The position numbers were made by a program, and so were the translations under genes. From positions 1 to 36,546 of the forward strand of contig CACIVL010000003.1 in NCBI GenBank assembly GCA_902590125.1: DNA of 36,546 nt, in the 5' to 3' direction. The notes under the pieces were generated by a model that ran no database searches, had not been told where the DNA came from, and saw only the letters and a list, made by a program, of their open reading frames with translations. The DNA comes from an uncultured Pelagibacteraceae bacterium (lineage in GTDB: Bacteria; Pseudomonadota; Alphaproteobacteria; Pelagibacterales; Pelagibacteraceae). Shown piece by piece: positions 28,237 to 36,457 of this stretch. Positions within the stretch are counted from its first letter, which is position 1; every line of letters starts with the position of its first letter.

Positions 28237-28352
28237 TAAATTTTTGTAATAAAGATATTATTTTTTTTTGCTTTATATTCTGGATCTCCTTTTTTTCCAC
28301 ATGCAAATAAAAAAAATAAGCACGAAATTATTATTATTGTTTTTTTTCTCAT
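28236..28352 (-). CDS. lptM: Small lipoprotein, LptM (YifL)-like
   Basis: This 38-residue gene fills the gap between argH and lysA exactly: its ATG is 1 base from the argH stop and its stop shares an A with the lysA ATG. The product starts MRKKTIIIISCLFFLFAC and continues GKKGDPEY, so a lipobox (LFAC) places the lipidated Cys at residue 18, followed by the CGxKG-x-P signature of LptM/YifL. LptM is an outer-membrane lipoprotein that helps mature the LptDE lipopolysaccharide translocon. The position between argH and lysA supports the call. The gene is short enough that automatic callers may omit it. Confidence 0.82.
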   Translation of the reverse strand: MRKKTIIIISCLFFLFACGKKGDPEYKAKKNNIFITKI

Positions 28353-28353
28353 T

Positions 28354-29742
28354 TTAAGTTTTTTTATATTTAGTTATCATCTTTTTGATATTATCAAAAG
28401 ATGTTCCGCCGTAAGATTTTTTAGAGTTAACTGAGTACTTTAAGTCAAAAACCTTTAATACATCTTTTGTTAGCTTTGGTTCTATTTTATTCAATTCATT
28501 TATATTTAATTCATGTAGTTTTTTTTTCTTTTTTTCTGCATAATTAACAATTTCAGCTGTAACTTGATATGCTTTTCTAAAAGACATTTTGTGATTTTTT
28601 ACAAGATAGTCTGCTAGATCAGTTGCGGTGATATATCCAATATTAGCTAGTTCTAACATTTTTTTTTTGTTTGGACTAAAATTTTTTAAAACTTCATTAA
28701 GTATTTGAATACAATTAATCAATGTTTCATTTGATTTAAAAACTATTTCCTTATCATCTTGAAGATCTTTAAAATAAGATAATGGTAGAGCTTTTAATAT
28801 TGTTAGCATTGAAAATAAATTTCCAAAGCTAATACCTGATTTACCTCTTAGATATTCTAATGGGTCAGGATTTTTTTTTTGGGGCATTATTGAAGAACCA
28901 GTAACTACATTGTCAGAAAGATTAATAAGACCAAATGCATCCGAATTCCATATTATGAGTTCTTCAGCTATTCTTGAAATGTGTAAAGAACATACTGAAA
29001 TACAATATAAAAAATCTAAAACAAAATCTCTATCAGCAACAGTATCAATTGAATTGTTTGTTGGCTTTTTAAAGCCCAATTTTTTTGTTGTAAAGTTTCT
29101 ATCTATATTAAATGAAGTTCCAGTTAATGCAGCCACACCCAGCGGATTTTCAGATAAGCTTTCTAAATTATTAATAAATCTTTTTTTATCTCTTTTAAAC
29201 ATTTCGACATAAGCCAAAAGATAGTGAGCAAAAGATACTGCTTGCGCATTTTTTAAGTGGGTAAATCCAGGCATAATTGTTGTTACATTTTTTTCTGCAA
29301 CTTTTAAAATTATTCTTATGGTGTTACTTAAATTATTATTTATTTCATTTGTTGTTGATCTTAACCATATTTTAAAATCCGTAATAATTTGATCATTCCT
29401 AGATCTTGCAGTGTTAATATAACCAGCTTCTTCACCAATTAATTGAAATAATCTTTTTTCAATATTTATATGAATATCTTCATATTTTTTGCTGTATTCA
29501 AATTTTTTTTTTATTATTTCTTTTTCAATTTTATTTAAACCATAAATAATTTTATTTTTTATTTTAAATGATATTATTTTTTGTCTAAACAACATTTCAA
29601 CATGAGCAATAGATCCGAAAATATCTTCTTTATAAAGTTTTTTATCTATATCTATAGATGTACCAACTTTTTGAAATGCTGTTGAAACTCTCTTTTTAAT
29701 ACGTGTATTCCAGATTGTTTGGTTGTTTTTATTTTTGTTCAT
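28354..29742 (-). CDS. argH: Argininosuccinate lyase
   Basis: ArgH cleaves argininosuccinate to arginine and fumarate. The 462-residue protein belongs to the fumarase/aspartase superfamily and has the signature GSSIMPQKKNPDPLEYLRGK (about residues 275-294), with its flexible catalytic Ser loop. TARSRNDQI near residue 110 and the GFTHLKNAQ His region are intact. It leads the minus-strand operon argH-lptM-lysA-plsC. Confidence 0.96.
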   Translation of the reverse strand: MNKNKNNQTIWNTRIKKRVSTAFQKVGTSIDIDKKLYKEDIFGSIAHVEMLFRQKIISFKIKNKIIYGLNKIEKEIIKKKFEYSKKYEDIHINIEKRLFQLIGEEAGYINTARSRNDQIITDFKIWLRSTTNEINNNLSNTIRIILKVAEKNVTTIMPGFTHLKNAQAVSFAHYLLAYVEMFKRDKKRFINNLESLSENPLGVAALTGTSFNIDRNFTTKKLGFKKPTNNSIDTVADRDFVLDFLYCISVCSLHISRIAEELIIWNSDAFGLINLSDNVVTGSSIMPQKKNPDPLEYLRGKSGISFGNLFSMLTILKALPLSYFKDLQDDKEIVFKSNETLINCIQILNEVLKNFSPNKKKMLELANIGYITATDLADYLVKNHKMSFRKAYQVTAEIVNYAEKKKKKLHELNINELNKIEPKLTKDVLKVFDLKYSVNSKKSYGGTSFDNIKKMITKYKKT

Positions 29743-29791
29743 GATACTTAACTATACTCATTTGGTATAAAATTTTTAGTATTAAATTCTT

Positions 29792-30448
29792 ATGGCATTC
29801 TGTCTTAAAACAATAATTTTAAAACCGGAAAAAGATATTCCAATTAATAATGCAGTAATATTACTTCATGGATATGGAGGTGATGGAAAAGATATAAGTA
29901 TGTTAACTTTAAATTGGAAAAGGTCTTTGCCAAATACTGTTTTTCTTTGTCCGAATGCTGATGAAAGATGTTCAGTAAATCCTAACGGATATCAATGGTT
30001 TGATCTAGCCAAAGATGAACCACAATATATTTTAGATCAATCAATAAAAGCTGAAAAAAAAATTTATCAATTTATTAGTGAAGTTAAAAAAGAATTTAAA
30101 TTAGAAAATTCCAATATTTGTTTATGTGGTTTTAGTCAGGGGTGTATGATGTCAATAAATTTGGGTTTAACTAGCAATGAAAACTTTAATTGTATTGTTG
30201 GTTTTTCTGGAAAAATTATAAATAAAGAAAATCTTTCAAAAAGAAAAGTTTCTAGTACTAAAATGCTATTATTGCACGGAGATCTTGATGAAATTGTTCC
30301 TTCCGTATATTCATTGGAAGCTAAAGATTTTTTAGTAAGAAATAATATAGAAGTAGAAATAAATTTAATAAAAAATTGTGGTCATCATATTTCAGTTGAA
30401 GCCTCAAGCTTAGCTTTAGAATATATAAAGAAAAACTTAAAAATTTAA
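29792..30448 (+). CDS. Alpha/beta hydrolase, phospholipase/carboxylesterase family
   Basis: The 218-residue protein is a serine esterase of the YpfH/carboxylesterase group (abhydrolase_2). Visible catalytic elements are the oxyanion region LLHGYGGDGKD (about residues 24-34), the nucleophile Ser in CGFSQGCMM (about residue 115), Asp in HGDLDEIVP and His in CGHHIS. No signal peptide is seen, so it is cytoplasmic. The substrate is unknown. It is divergent from argH and precedes the HNH gene by 55 bases. Confidence 0.88.
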   Translation: MAFCLKTIILKPEKDIPINNAVILLHGYGGDGKDISMLTLNWKRSLPNTVFLCPNADERCSVNPNGYQWFDLAKDEPQYILDQSIKAEKKIYQFISEVKKEFKLENSNICLCGFSQGCMMSINLGLTSNENFNCIVGFSGKIINKENLSKRKVSSTKMLLLHGDLDEIVPSVYSLEAKDFLVRNNIEVEINLIKNCGHHISVEASSLALEYIKKNLKI

Positions 30449-30503
30449 TAAAGATTTACTCCTATTGATTAATAAAATAATTTAAGTTAGTCTTAGTTTA
30501 CAT

Positions 30504-31070
30504 ATGACCTTTATTGACGAAAATATTTCACTAGAAAAGTGCCCAGCGTTAGTTCTAAATGCTGATTATAGACCTTTAAGTTATTATCCTTTATCACTTT
30601 GGAGTTGGCAGGATTCAATTAAATCAGTTTATCTTGACAGAGTTATAATTGTAAACAGCTATGACCGAGTAATAAGAAGTCCTTCGTTTTCTATGAAGTT
30701 GCCAAGCGTAATTGCATTAAAAAGTTACATCAGTCCTCAATCAAATCCAAACTTTACTAGATTTAACGTTTTTTTAAGAGATAAATTTTCTTGTCAGTAC
30801 TGTGGAAGCAAAAACGAATTAACATTTGATCATTTACTTCCAAGATCAAAAGGTGGAAAAACTGATTGGAATAATGTTGTAACAGCTTGTTCAAGTTGCA
30901 ATGTTAAAAAGGGTGGCCGTCTTCTCAATCATTCTGAAATGATATTAAGTCAAAAACCTTACCAACCATCAACAGAAGACTTACATAAAAATGGAAAAAA
31001 TTTCCCTCCAAACTTTCTTCACAAAAGTTGGATGGACTATTTGTATTGGGATGTAGAGTTAGAACCTTAA
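30504..31070 (+). CDS. HNH endonuclease family protein
   Basis: The 188-residue protein has a C-terminal HNH domain with a zinc pair CQYC and CSSC and the nuclease core FDHLLPRSKGG...WNNVVTAC (about residues 110-135). The N-terminal part (PALVLNADYRPLSYYPLSLWSWQD) is typical of a widespread alphaproteobacterial HNH protein of unknown role, found in chromosomal core regions rather than in restriction loci. It converges on coq7 with no intergenic base. Confidence 0.87.
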   Translation: MTFIDENISLEKCPALVLNADYRPLSYYPLSLWSWQDSIKSVYLDRVIIVNSYDRVIRSPSFSMKLPSVIALKSYISPQSNPNFTRFNVFLRDKFSCQYCGSKNELTFDHLLPRSKGGKTDWNNVVTACSSCNVKKGGRLLNHSEMILSQKPYQPSTEDLHKNGKNFPPNFLHKSWMDYLYWDVELEP

Positions 31071-31604
31071 TTAAATTTTTTTCGATATATTTATAGCTAC
31101 TTTTGAGCCTGTTTTAATAATTTTATCTAAAAGTTTATATAAACCTTTTTTGGTTGCGCCTTTTTCATAAGCGATATCTTTATGATGCAATTCGTCTAAT
31201 CTGAATTTTTTAATATTTTCTTTTAATATTTTTTCATCAGATTTTAATTGATTTATTTGCTTTTGATAATGTTCATCAATAACTTCTTCAACAGATGCAG
31301 TACAGAGCATTGCAGCTTTTTTTCCCAGTAATGTCGAGCTAAAACCAAGACCAACACCTAATAAATCCCATAAAGGCATTAATTTTGTAGGTTTAATATT
31401 TCGTTTTTTTATTTCATTTTCAAAATAATTACAGTGTTCTTTTTCTTGGACTTTCATTTCCTGGATTGTTTTTTTTAAGTTCTCGTCTTTTACTAGAGTT
31501 TCTAATGCCAGCAATTGTCCTTCATATATTTTTATAGCACCACGTTCACCAGCATGATCAACTCTTATAAACTCTTCAACTTTAGTTTTATTTGTTTTTT
31601 TCAT
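31071..31604 (-). CDS. coq7: Demethoxyubiquinone hydroxylase Coq7
   Basis: Coq7 is a membrane-associated diiron monooxygenase for the C6 hydroxylation of the quinone ring in ubiquinone synthesis. The 177-residue protein has the carboxylate ligands in DHAGERGA, QEKEHCNYF, EEVIDEHY and DELHHKD, a duplicated ferritin-like helical pattern. It joins ubiE and ubiB in this window in serving ubiquinone. Its ATG lies within dsbB (17-base overlap). Confidence 0.93.
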   Translation of the reverse strand: MKKTNKTKVEEFIRVDHAGERGAIKIYEGQLLALETLVKDENLKKTIQEMKVQEKEHCNYFENEIKKRNIKPTKLMPLWDLLGVGLGFSSTLLGKKAAMLCTASVEEVIDEHYQKQINQLKSDEKILKENIKKFRLDELHHKDIAYEKGATKKGLYKLLDKIIKTGSKVAINISKKI

Positions 31605-32073
31605 AATTCAAAAAAAGTTTAATATTTATAACACTTAATATTAAAGATATAATTGTATTTATTGTAGCAAGCGAGAAACCAAAAATTCTAAAACTAACAT
31701 CTTTACAGCTAATAGTTTCTTTTTGTAGTTCTTTTAACAGATCATCTTTAGATAAATTAGCAATATTATTGTCTAATTTGCAAACTAAAGATTCTTCAAA
31801 AAACCCCTGTTCGATCCCAAAATGATAAAATGATATAATAGTTGCGACTACAAAAATTAAGATTAGAAAAATAATTATATTTTTCTCGAATTTTTTTAAA
31901 ATTAATCCTAAAGAAATAATTATTATTGCAAGAATATAAGGCAATCTTTCAATTAGACAAAGATTACAAGGTTTGTGACTCAAAACGTATTCAATAAAAT
32001 ATGCTGTAGTTAAAGCAAAAATACTAAATAATAAAATTAAAATAAGTGTAGTTTTATTTTTTATTTGAGACAT
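31588..32073 (-). CDS. dsbB: Disulfide bond formation protein DsbB
   Basis: DsbB reoxidises DsbA with ubiquinone. The 161-residue protein has four hydrophobic helices and the first periplasmic redox pair CNLC (HKPCNLCLIERLPY, about residues 36-39). The second pair is Cys in VCKLDN and SCKDVSF in the larger periplasmic loop. It overlaps coq7, which serves synthesis of its electron acceptor, by 17 bases, and follows the dedA-like gene with a 1-base gap. Confidence 0.9.
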   Translation of the reverse strand: MSQIKNKTTLILILLFSIFALTTAYFIEYVLSHKPCNLCLIERLPYILAIIIISLGLILKKFEKNIIIFLILIFVVATIISFYHFGIEQGFFEESLVCKLDNNIANLSKDDLLKELQKETISCKDVSFRIFGFSLATINTIISLILSVINIKLFLNYEKNK

Positions 32074-32074
32074 T

Positions 32075-32671
32075 TTAATAAATAATAAAATATATAATCA
32101 TGGCAATGGCCACCAAAGCAACACCTATAATTGAAAACCATATTGCGCCCTTTTTTTCTATAAAAGATTCAAAAGTTTTGCCAAATTTTACTGAAAAAAA
32201 AGCCACAATATAAAACCTTAATCCACGTGAAATTAGACAGATAAAAAAGAATATAATTATATTAAAACCTATTATTCCGCTTGTTATTGTGAATACTTTA
32301 AAAGGTAATGGAGTAAAACCTGCAAGAAATAATGTTCCTAACCAAAATATAATACCGCTTTTACTAGACATTTTATTTTGAAGATCTAAAACTTTTTCTT
32401 CATAACCATAAAATTCAATAACTGTAATTGATAATTCTAAAAAGGCTGAACCAATAAAATATCCAAATAGACCACCCAAAGATGAAAATATCGTAGCAAT
32501 TAAAAATATTTTTAAATAATCATTTTTTTTTGCTATTACCATTGGAATAATCATAATGTCCGGTGGTATTGGGAAAAAAGAGCTTTCAATAAATGAAACT
32601 ATACCTAAAAAAACTTTTGAACTTTTATGTGCTGCTAATTTTAAAGATTTTTCATATAATTCTTTAAACAT
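32075..32671 (-). CDS. DedA/YqaA-family membrane protein
   Basis: The 198-residue integral membrane protein shows several transmembrane helices and the family motifs ESSFFPIPPDIMIIPM (about residues 29-44), GYFIGS, and a C-terminal FISR-like LISRGLRFY. DedA-superfamily proteins are linked to lipid carrier (undecaprenyl phosphate) flipping and membrane homeostasis; the YqaA subgroup has no settled function. It heads the dedA-dsbB-coq7 transcript, upstream of which lies the oppositely oriented tRNA-Leu. Confidence 0.85.
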   Translation of the reverse strand: MFKELYEKSLKLAAHKSSKVFLGIVSFIESSFFPIPPDIMIIPMVIAKKNDYLKIFLIATIFSSLGGLFGYFIGSAFLELSITVIEFYGYEEKVLDLQNKMSSKSGIIFWLGTLFLAGFTPLPFKVFTITSGIIGFNIIIFFFICLISRGLRFYIVAFFSVKFGKTFESFIEKKGAIWFSIIGVALVAIAMIIYFIIY

Positions 32672-32767
32672 TTTTTGGTTTTAATATAATTTGAGTTCTT
32701 ATACTATTTAATTGTGTATTTTAATGGCAATTTTGATGGATAGTTGTCAAAACAAAAGTTAATATAA

Positions 32768-32852
32768 GGGCGAATGGCGGAACTGGTAGACGCGCACGAC
32801 TCAAAATCGTGTTTTGCAAGAAGTGAGAGTTCGATTCTCTCTTCGCCCACCA
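32768..32852 (+). tRNA. tRNA-Leu (anticodon CAA)
   Basis: The acceptor stem GGGCGAA (32768-32774) pairs with TTCGCCC (32842-32848), followed by A73 and an encoded CCA (32850-32852). The anticodon arm CACGA/TCGTG surrounds the loop CTCAAAA with anticodon CAA at 32802-32804, reading the Leu codon UUG. A long variable arm and a T arm GAGAG-TTCGATT-CTCTC complete a class II tRNA. The next gene starts 9 bases after the CCA. Confidence 0.96.
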
Positions 32853-32861
32853 AAAAATATT

Positions 32862-34592
32862 ATGAATTTAGATAATTTTAACAGTTTAATTGAATTATTT
32901 TTTTATCAGTCAGAAAAACAGAATCCTAAAAGTGTTTTTTTGCAATGGTTAAATCCAAATAATAAAAAAAAATTTACTTGGGAAGAAACTAAAAAAAATA
33001 TATTTAAAATTTCAAAAACAATAAAAGAAAATGTTAAAGAAGGTGATAGATGTCTTTTAGTTTCAGAAAATAGGCCTGAATGGTTTATTTCAGATTTAGC
33101 TATCATGTTGTCCGGTGCAATTACAGTGCCTGCATATACAACTTACACAGAAGAAGATTATAAATATTTGATAGAAGATTGCGAACCAGCAATTGTTATT
33201 GTTTCAAACAATGAAATGTTAAAAAAATTAAATGTAATAATTAATGAAAAAAATTTCATAAAAAAAATAATTACTTTTGATGAATTAGAAAAAGTACTAA
33301 ATAATTTAAATATAGATAATAAGGAAAAATATTTAGATTTTAATTCTATATTAAAAAATGATTTATCTGAAAAAGACAAAATACAAAATATAAATTTAAA
33401 AAGATCATCAACAGCTTGTATAATTTATACTTCTGGAACGGGAGGCAATCCTAAAGGTGTAATTTTAAGTCACGGTGGTATTTTGAATAACCTTGTGGGA
33501 GCATGTGAAATTATGAAACCATTAATTGATTCAAGACCAGTTTTTTTAACTTGGCTACCTCTTTCACATTCATATGAACATTGTGTGCAATTTGCACAAA
33601 TAGCAGTAGGAGCTAAAGTTTTTTATGCTGAAAAAATAGAAAAACTTTTAGATAACATTTCTGAGGCTAAACCAACTATTATGACGGCAGTTCCAAGATT
33701 CTATCAAAATCTTTATAACAAAATTAATATTAATATAAAAAAACAGACTGGTTTTAAAGCTAAGTTAATTAGTGCAACTATTAGATTAGGAAAAAAAAAA
33801 TTACTGAAAGAGAAAATGACTTTTTTTGAAAAACTTATAAATTTACTAGTTGATTTATTGGTCAGAAAAAAAATAAAAAAACAATTTGGTGGAAATTTAA
33901 AAGCTTTTATTTCTGGAGGAGGTGCCCTGGATAAAGAAATAGGTGAATTTTTAAATGCTATTGGACTTCCTACTCTTCAAGGATATGGTTTGACCGAAAC
34001 CTCTCCTGTTGTTAGCTGCAATCCCATTCACAAAATAAAAGTTGAAACAGTTGGACCTCCTTTTAAAGGAAATAAAGTTAAAATTGCTGGAGATGGAGAA
34101 ATATTAGTTAAAGGAGAAAATGTAATGTTGGGCTATTGGAATAAAAAAGAAGAAACAGCAAAAGTTATTAAAGATGGTTGGTTACACACTGGAGATATAG
34201 GAGAAATTGATAGTCAAGATGGTTATCTTAAAATTACTGATAGAAAAAAAGATATTATAGTTAGTGCTGGAGGAGATAATATTTCACCAGCAAAAATTGA
34301 AAATATGATCACTAATGCAATAGAAATTGATCAATGCATGGTTTATGGAGATAAAAAAAATTATTTAGTTGCTCTAATAGTTCCAAATAAAGAATTTTTA
34401 AATGATAAAGAAAAAATTAATAAAACAATTGAAATTATAAATAAAAAATTAACTTTAGTTGAAAAAATAAAAAAAATTCAATTAATAGATGAAAATTTTT
34501 CTATAGAAAATGGTTTGTTAACGCCAACTATGAAAGTAAAAAGAAAAAAAGTAACTGAAAAATATAAAAAAGAGTTAGAAAATCTTTATTAA
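32862..34592 (+). CDS. Long-chain fatty acyl-CoA synthetase (AMP-forming)
   Basis: The 576-residue ANL-superfamily enzyme activates fatty acids with ATP and CoA. Motifs: the ATP loop IIYTSGTGGNPKGV (about residues 187-200), GYGLTETSPV, GWLHTGDIG, and RKKDIIVSAGGDNISP. It lacks a signal peptide and is probably membrane-associated. The start is ATG 32862; the frame runs back into the tRNA, which cannot be coding. Only 9 bases separate the tRNA CCA from the ATG and there is no Shine-Dalgarno, so the mRNA probably begins at the tRNA 3' processing cut. Possible symbol fadD, not assigned because long-chain specificity cannot be proved. Confidence 0.88.
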   Translation: MNLDNFNSLIELFFYQSEKQNPKSVFLQWLNPNNKKKFTWEETKKNIFKISKTIKENVKEGDRCLLVSENRPEWFISDLAIMLSGAITVPAYTTYTEEDYKYLIEDCEPAIVIVSNNEMLKKLNVIINEKNFIKKIITFDELEKVLNNLNIDNKEKYLDFNSILKNDLSEKDKIQNINLKRSSTACIIYTSGTGGNPKGVILSHGGILNNLVGACEIMKPLIDSRPVFLTWLPLSHSYEHCVQFAQIAVGAKVFYAEKIEKLLDNISEAKPTIMTAVPRFYQNLYNKININIKKQTGFKAKLISATIRLGKKKLLKEKMTFFEKLINLLVDLLVRKKIKKQFGGNLKAFISGGGALDKEIGEFLNAIGLPTLQGYGLTETSPVVSCNPIHKIKVETVGPPFKGNKVKIAGDGEILVKGENVMLGYWNKKEETAKVIKDGWLHTGDIGEIDSQDGYLKITDRKKDIIVSAGGDNISPAKIENMITNAIEIDQCMVYGDKKNYLVALIVPNKEFLNDKEKINKTIEIINKKLTLVEKIKKIQLIDENFSIENGLLTPTMKVKRKKVTEKYKKELENLY

Positions 34593-34792
34593 TAATTAAA
34601 CTAATTAAAAAATTTCAATGATCAATTAAACAAGCAAAACAAAGCATTTTTAACTAAATATAATTTTAATTAAAAAATAAAAAAAAATTTAAAAAAAATA
34701 AAAAATTAAATATTTGACATAACTAATTAAAAAAAATAAAAAATAGTAACTAACGAATCATTATGATTCGAAACAAAAAAAGGGAGCTAAAG
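34593..34792 (+). promoter_or_regulatory. Leader of the 22-residue peptide gene: promoter-like -35, 5' hairpin, strong RBS
   Basis: This AT-rich gap holds no other gene. TTGACA (34714-34719) is a perfect -35 hexamer; TAAAAA at 34737-34742 is a weak -10 at 17-base spacing. CGAATCAT-T-ATGATTCG (34754-34770) is a perfect 8-1-8 inverted repeat which in RNA would give a 6-bp hairpin with an ATTAT loop, or in DNA an operator. AGGGAG (34781-34786) is a strong Shine-Dalgarno 6 bases before the ATG at 34793. The order promoter, hairpin, RBS, tiny ORF and terminator makes a self-contained unit. Confidence 0.5.
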
Positions 34793-34861
34793 ATGGCTAA
34801 AAGAAGAAAAAAAGCTAAAAAAGGAAAAAAGAAAGCTAAAAAAAGAAGAAGAAGAAGATAA
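34793..34861 (+). CDS. 22-residue highly basic Lys/Arg peptide
   Basis: The ATG at 34793 opens a 22-codon frame beginning MAKRRKKAKK and ending in five arginines before TAA. Seventeen of 22 residues are Lys (10) or Arg (7); the others are Met, Ala and Gly. It has one of the strongest Shine-Dalgarno sequences in the window, an upstream -35 and hairpin, and a strong intrinsic terminator 24 bases downstream, so it seems to be a dedicated, possibly highly expressed transcript. I do not recognise a characterised family. A nucleic-acid-binding or ribosome-associated peptide is plausible. The alternative is a small RNA with a chance AAA/AGA-rich frame, but the RBS and codon structure argue for translation. 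Confidence 0.6.
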   Translation: MAKRRKKAKKGKKKAKKRRRRR

Positions 34862-34885
34862 CAAATATTCTTTTTTTAAAAAAAG

Positions 34886-34923
34886 AACGCTTCTTATAAG
34901 AATTTATAAGGAGCGTTTTTTTT
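34886..34923 (+). terminator. Strong intrinsic terminator, probably bidirectional
   Basis: AACGCTTCTTATAA (34886-34899) pairs over 14 bp with 34904-34917, with one G-U pair and a GAAT loop, followed by eight T residues (34916-34923). It ends the peptide transcript. On the minus strand it lies directly beyond the carD stop, which overlaps the T-tract, and is followed by T-rich sequence there too, so it probably ends carD as well. Confidence 0.9.
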
Positions 34924-35743
34924 ATTCTGATATTGCTGCTACAGGTTCTTTAGATACCGGTTCTACTTTAGGTGTTTGAACTTCTAAGTTTCTTTTAAGA
35001 GCTTTGTCTAATTTTTTTTTTGTTTCTTCTAATGATAATCCCATAACTATCTGAAACTCAGATAATATTCTTTCATATGCTTTTTCAAAAAGTTGTCTTT
35101 CACTATATGATTGGTCTACCATTAAATCATCACCTTTGTTCAAGTCTCTAACAACTTCAGCTAAATCATAAATTTTTCCAGAAGTAATTTTTTGTTCATA
35201 TTCTTGTGCTCTTCTACTCCACATTGATCTTTTAATTTTTGGTTTACTCTTTAGTATTGAAATAGATTTATTTACTTGGTTGATTGTGGCTAGAGATCTT
35301 AAATTAGATTGCTTGTTAATTGGAAGTAGACCTATTGCTTTATCTTTTTCGAATTTAATATCATAACATTGAACTTCGATACCACCTATAGTTCTTGAAC
35401 TTATAGATAAAATTTGTCCAACACCATGTTTTGGATATACTACATAATCTTTAGTTTTATATTCTTTTTTTTCAGTTTCTTGTCTTTTAATTTTTTTGAT
35501 TTCTGGTTTTATTTCATTAGTTTTAGGAATTCTTAAGTTTTCAGTTTTATTTTCTTCCTTAATATTTTTTTCATTTTTAATTGATAACTTAATTTTTGAT
35601 TTTATAGTTTTTTTATTTTTACTTATTTTTTTGGAAACTCTAATTTTTTTTGAGATCTTATTTTTTTTGTTTTTATTTTTTTTACTCGATTTTTTTTTTT
35701 TAAACGTTTTCTTTAAAATATTTTTCAAATTTATTTTCTTCAT
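34922..35743 (-). CDS. carD: CarD/CdnL-family RNA polymerase-binding regulator with long lysine-rich N-terminal tail
   Basis: CarD-family proteins bind RNA polymerase beta subunit through a Tudor-like domain and stabilise open promoter complexes. The CarD domain starts near residue 95 ([14 protein letters not shown]) and includes [16 protein letters not shown] and the [15 protein letters not shown] helices. Ahead of it are about 95 low-complexity residues; the first 60 contain 27 lysines. Typical alphaproteobacterial members are near 170 residues and begin close to the domain, so this tail is an extension. The ATG at 35743 lies inside fdxA (44-base overlap), preceded by GAGC; no other ATG lies between it and the domain. 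Confidence 0.87.
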   Translation of the reverse strand: MKKINLKNILKKTFKKKKSSKKNKNKKNKISKKIRVSKKISKNKKTIKSKIKLSIKNEKNIKEENKTENLRIPKTNEIKPEIKKIKRQETEKKEYKTKDYVVYPKHGVGQILSISSRTIGGIEVQCYDIKFEKDKAIGLLPINKQSNLRSLATINQVNKSISILKSKPKIKRSMWSRRAQEYEQKITSGKIYDLAEVVRDLNKGDDLMVDQSYSERQLFEKAYERILSEFQIVMGLSLEETKKKLDKALKRNLEVQTPKVEPVSKEPVAAISE

Positions 35744-36026
35744 TTTCGTGCTCTTTACTATCTTTTGGTGGATCTTTTTTTTTGACTATATTGGGCCAAA
35801 TTTCCGAATATTTTTTGTTTAATTCTAACCATTTTTCATTATCGGTTTCAGTGTCAGGAACTATAGCATCTATGGGACACTCAGGTTCACAAACGCCACA
35901 ATCTATACACTCATCAGGTTTAATTACAAGCATATTTTTTCCTTCATAAAAACAATCAACAGGACAAACTTCAACACAATCAGTCAATTTACATTTAATG
36001 CATTTTTCATTTACGATATAAGTCAT
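35700..36026 (-). CDS. fdxA: 7Fe ferredoxin FdxA
   Basis: This 108-residue electron carrier has the FdxA-type [3Fe-4S]/[4Fe-4S] cysteine pattern in [17 protein letters not shown] and [12 protein letters not shown], then the PDTE/WLELN region and a charged C-terminal tail. Neighbouring carD overlaps its 3' end by 44 bases, and its ATG overlaps the TerB-like gene by 4 bases. The fdxA-carD adjacency is widespread in alphaproteobacteria. Confidence 0.95.
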   Translation of the reverse strand: MTYIVNEKCIKCKLTDCVEVCPVDCFYEGKNMLVIKPDECIDCGVCEPECPIDAIVPDTETDNEKWLELNKKYSEIWPNIVKKKDPPKDSKEHENEENKFEKYFKENV

Positions 36027-36457
36027 TTAGTTAATTTTTTTTTTACTTTTTCTTTTATTTCACCCATAATTTTGTCATCTAAGTATAATAAACCTCCTAA
36101 TCTTCTCATTAAATTAGTCTCATACATATCCGACTCTTTGTTTGAATATATAATATTCCACAAAACTTCAATAATTTTAGTTTTAAATTCATTATCAGCA
36201 TTTTTAATTTCTTTTGTAAAATCTAGTATTTGATTTGATTTTTCTTCATTAATTTCTGCAGTTGACATTATTTTATCTGTTTTAGATTCATCTACTCCTA
36301 GCTGAATTAAGGTTTTTTTTATAATTTCTTTTTCCTTGCTAGTGTAATTTTCATCAATTTTTGCCGCATGAATGAATAGTGATACAGTTTTAGATAATAA
36401 TTTGTCATAATTTTTTATGTCATCTTTCGATTCATTTTTCTTAAAAAAATTAAACAT
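36023..36457 (-). CDS. TerB-like tellurite-resistance domain protein
   Basis: The 144-residue, all-helical protein resembles the TerB/DjlA N-terminal domain: [24 protein letters not shown] (an acidic helix pair with metal-binding carboxylates) and the second acidic patch LLYLDDKIM near the C-terminus, with WNIIYSNKE between. TerB domains bind divalent metal and occur in envelope-stress complexes and many uncharacterised proteins. Many alphaproteobacteria have an S4-domain RNA-binding gene at this place between a helicase and fdxA. Its ATG shares an A with the stop of the upstream partial gene. Confidence 0.75.
   Translation of the reverse strand: MFNFFKKNESKDDIKNYDKLLSKTVSLFIHAAKIDENYTSKEKEIIKKTLIQLGVDESKTDKIMSTAEINEEKSNQILDFTKEIKNADNEFKTKIIEVLWNIIYSNKESDMYETNLMRRLGGLLYLDDKIMGEIKEKVKKKLTK

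Noticed and set aside
32814-32861. Start of the acyl-CoA synthetase inside the tRNA
   Set aside because: The bases belong to the tRNA-Leu variable and T arms; ATG 32862 is the first plausible start.
35496-35822. Plus-strand frame opposite carD and fdxA encoding a Phe/Leu-rich protein
   Set aside because: It is the reverse complement of the poly-Lys tail of CarD; AAA codons read as TTT give a false membrane protein.
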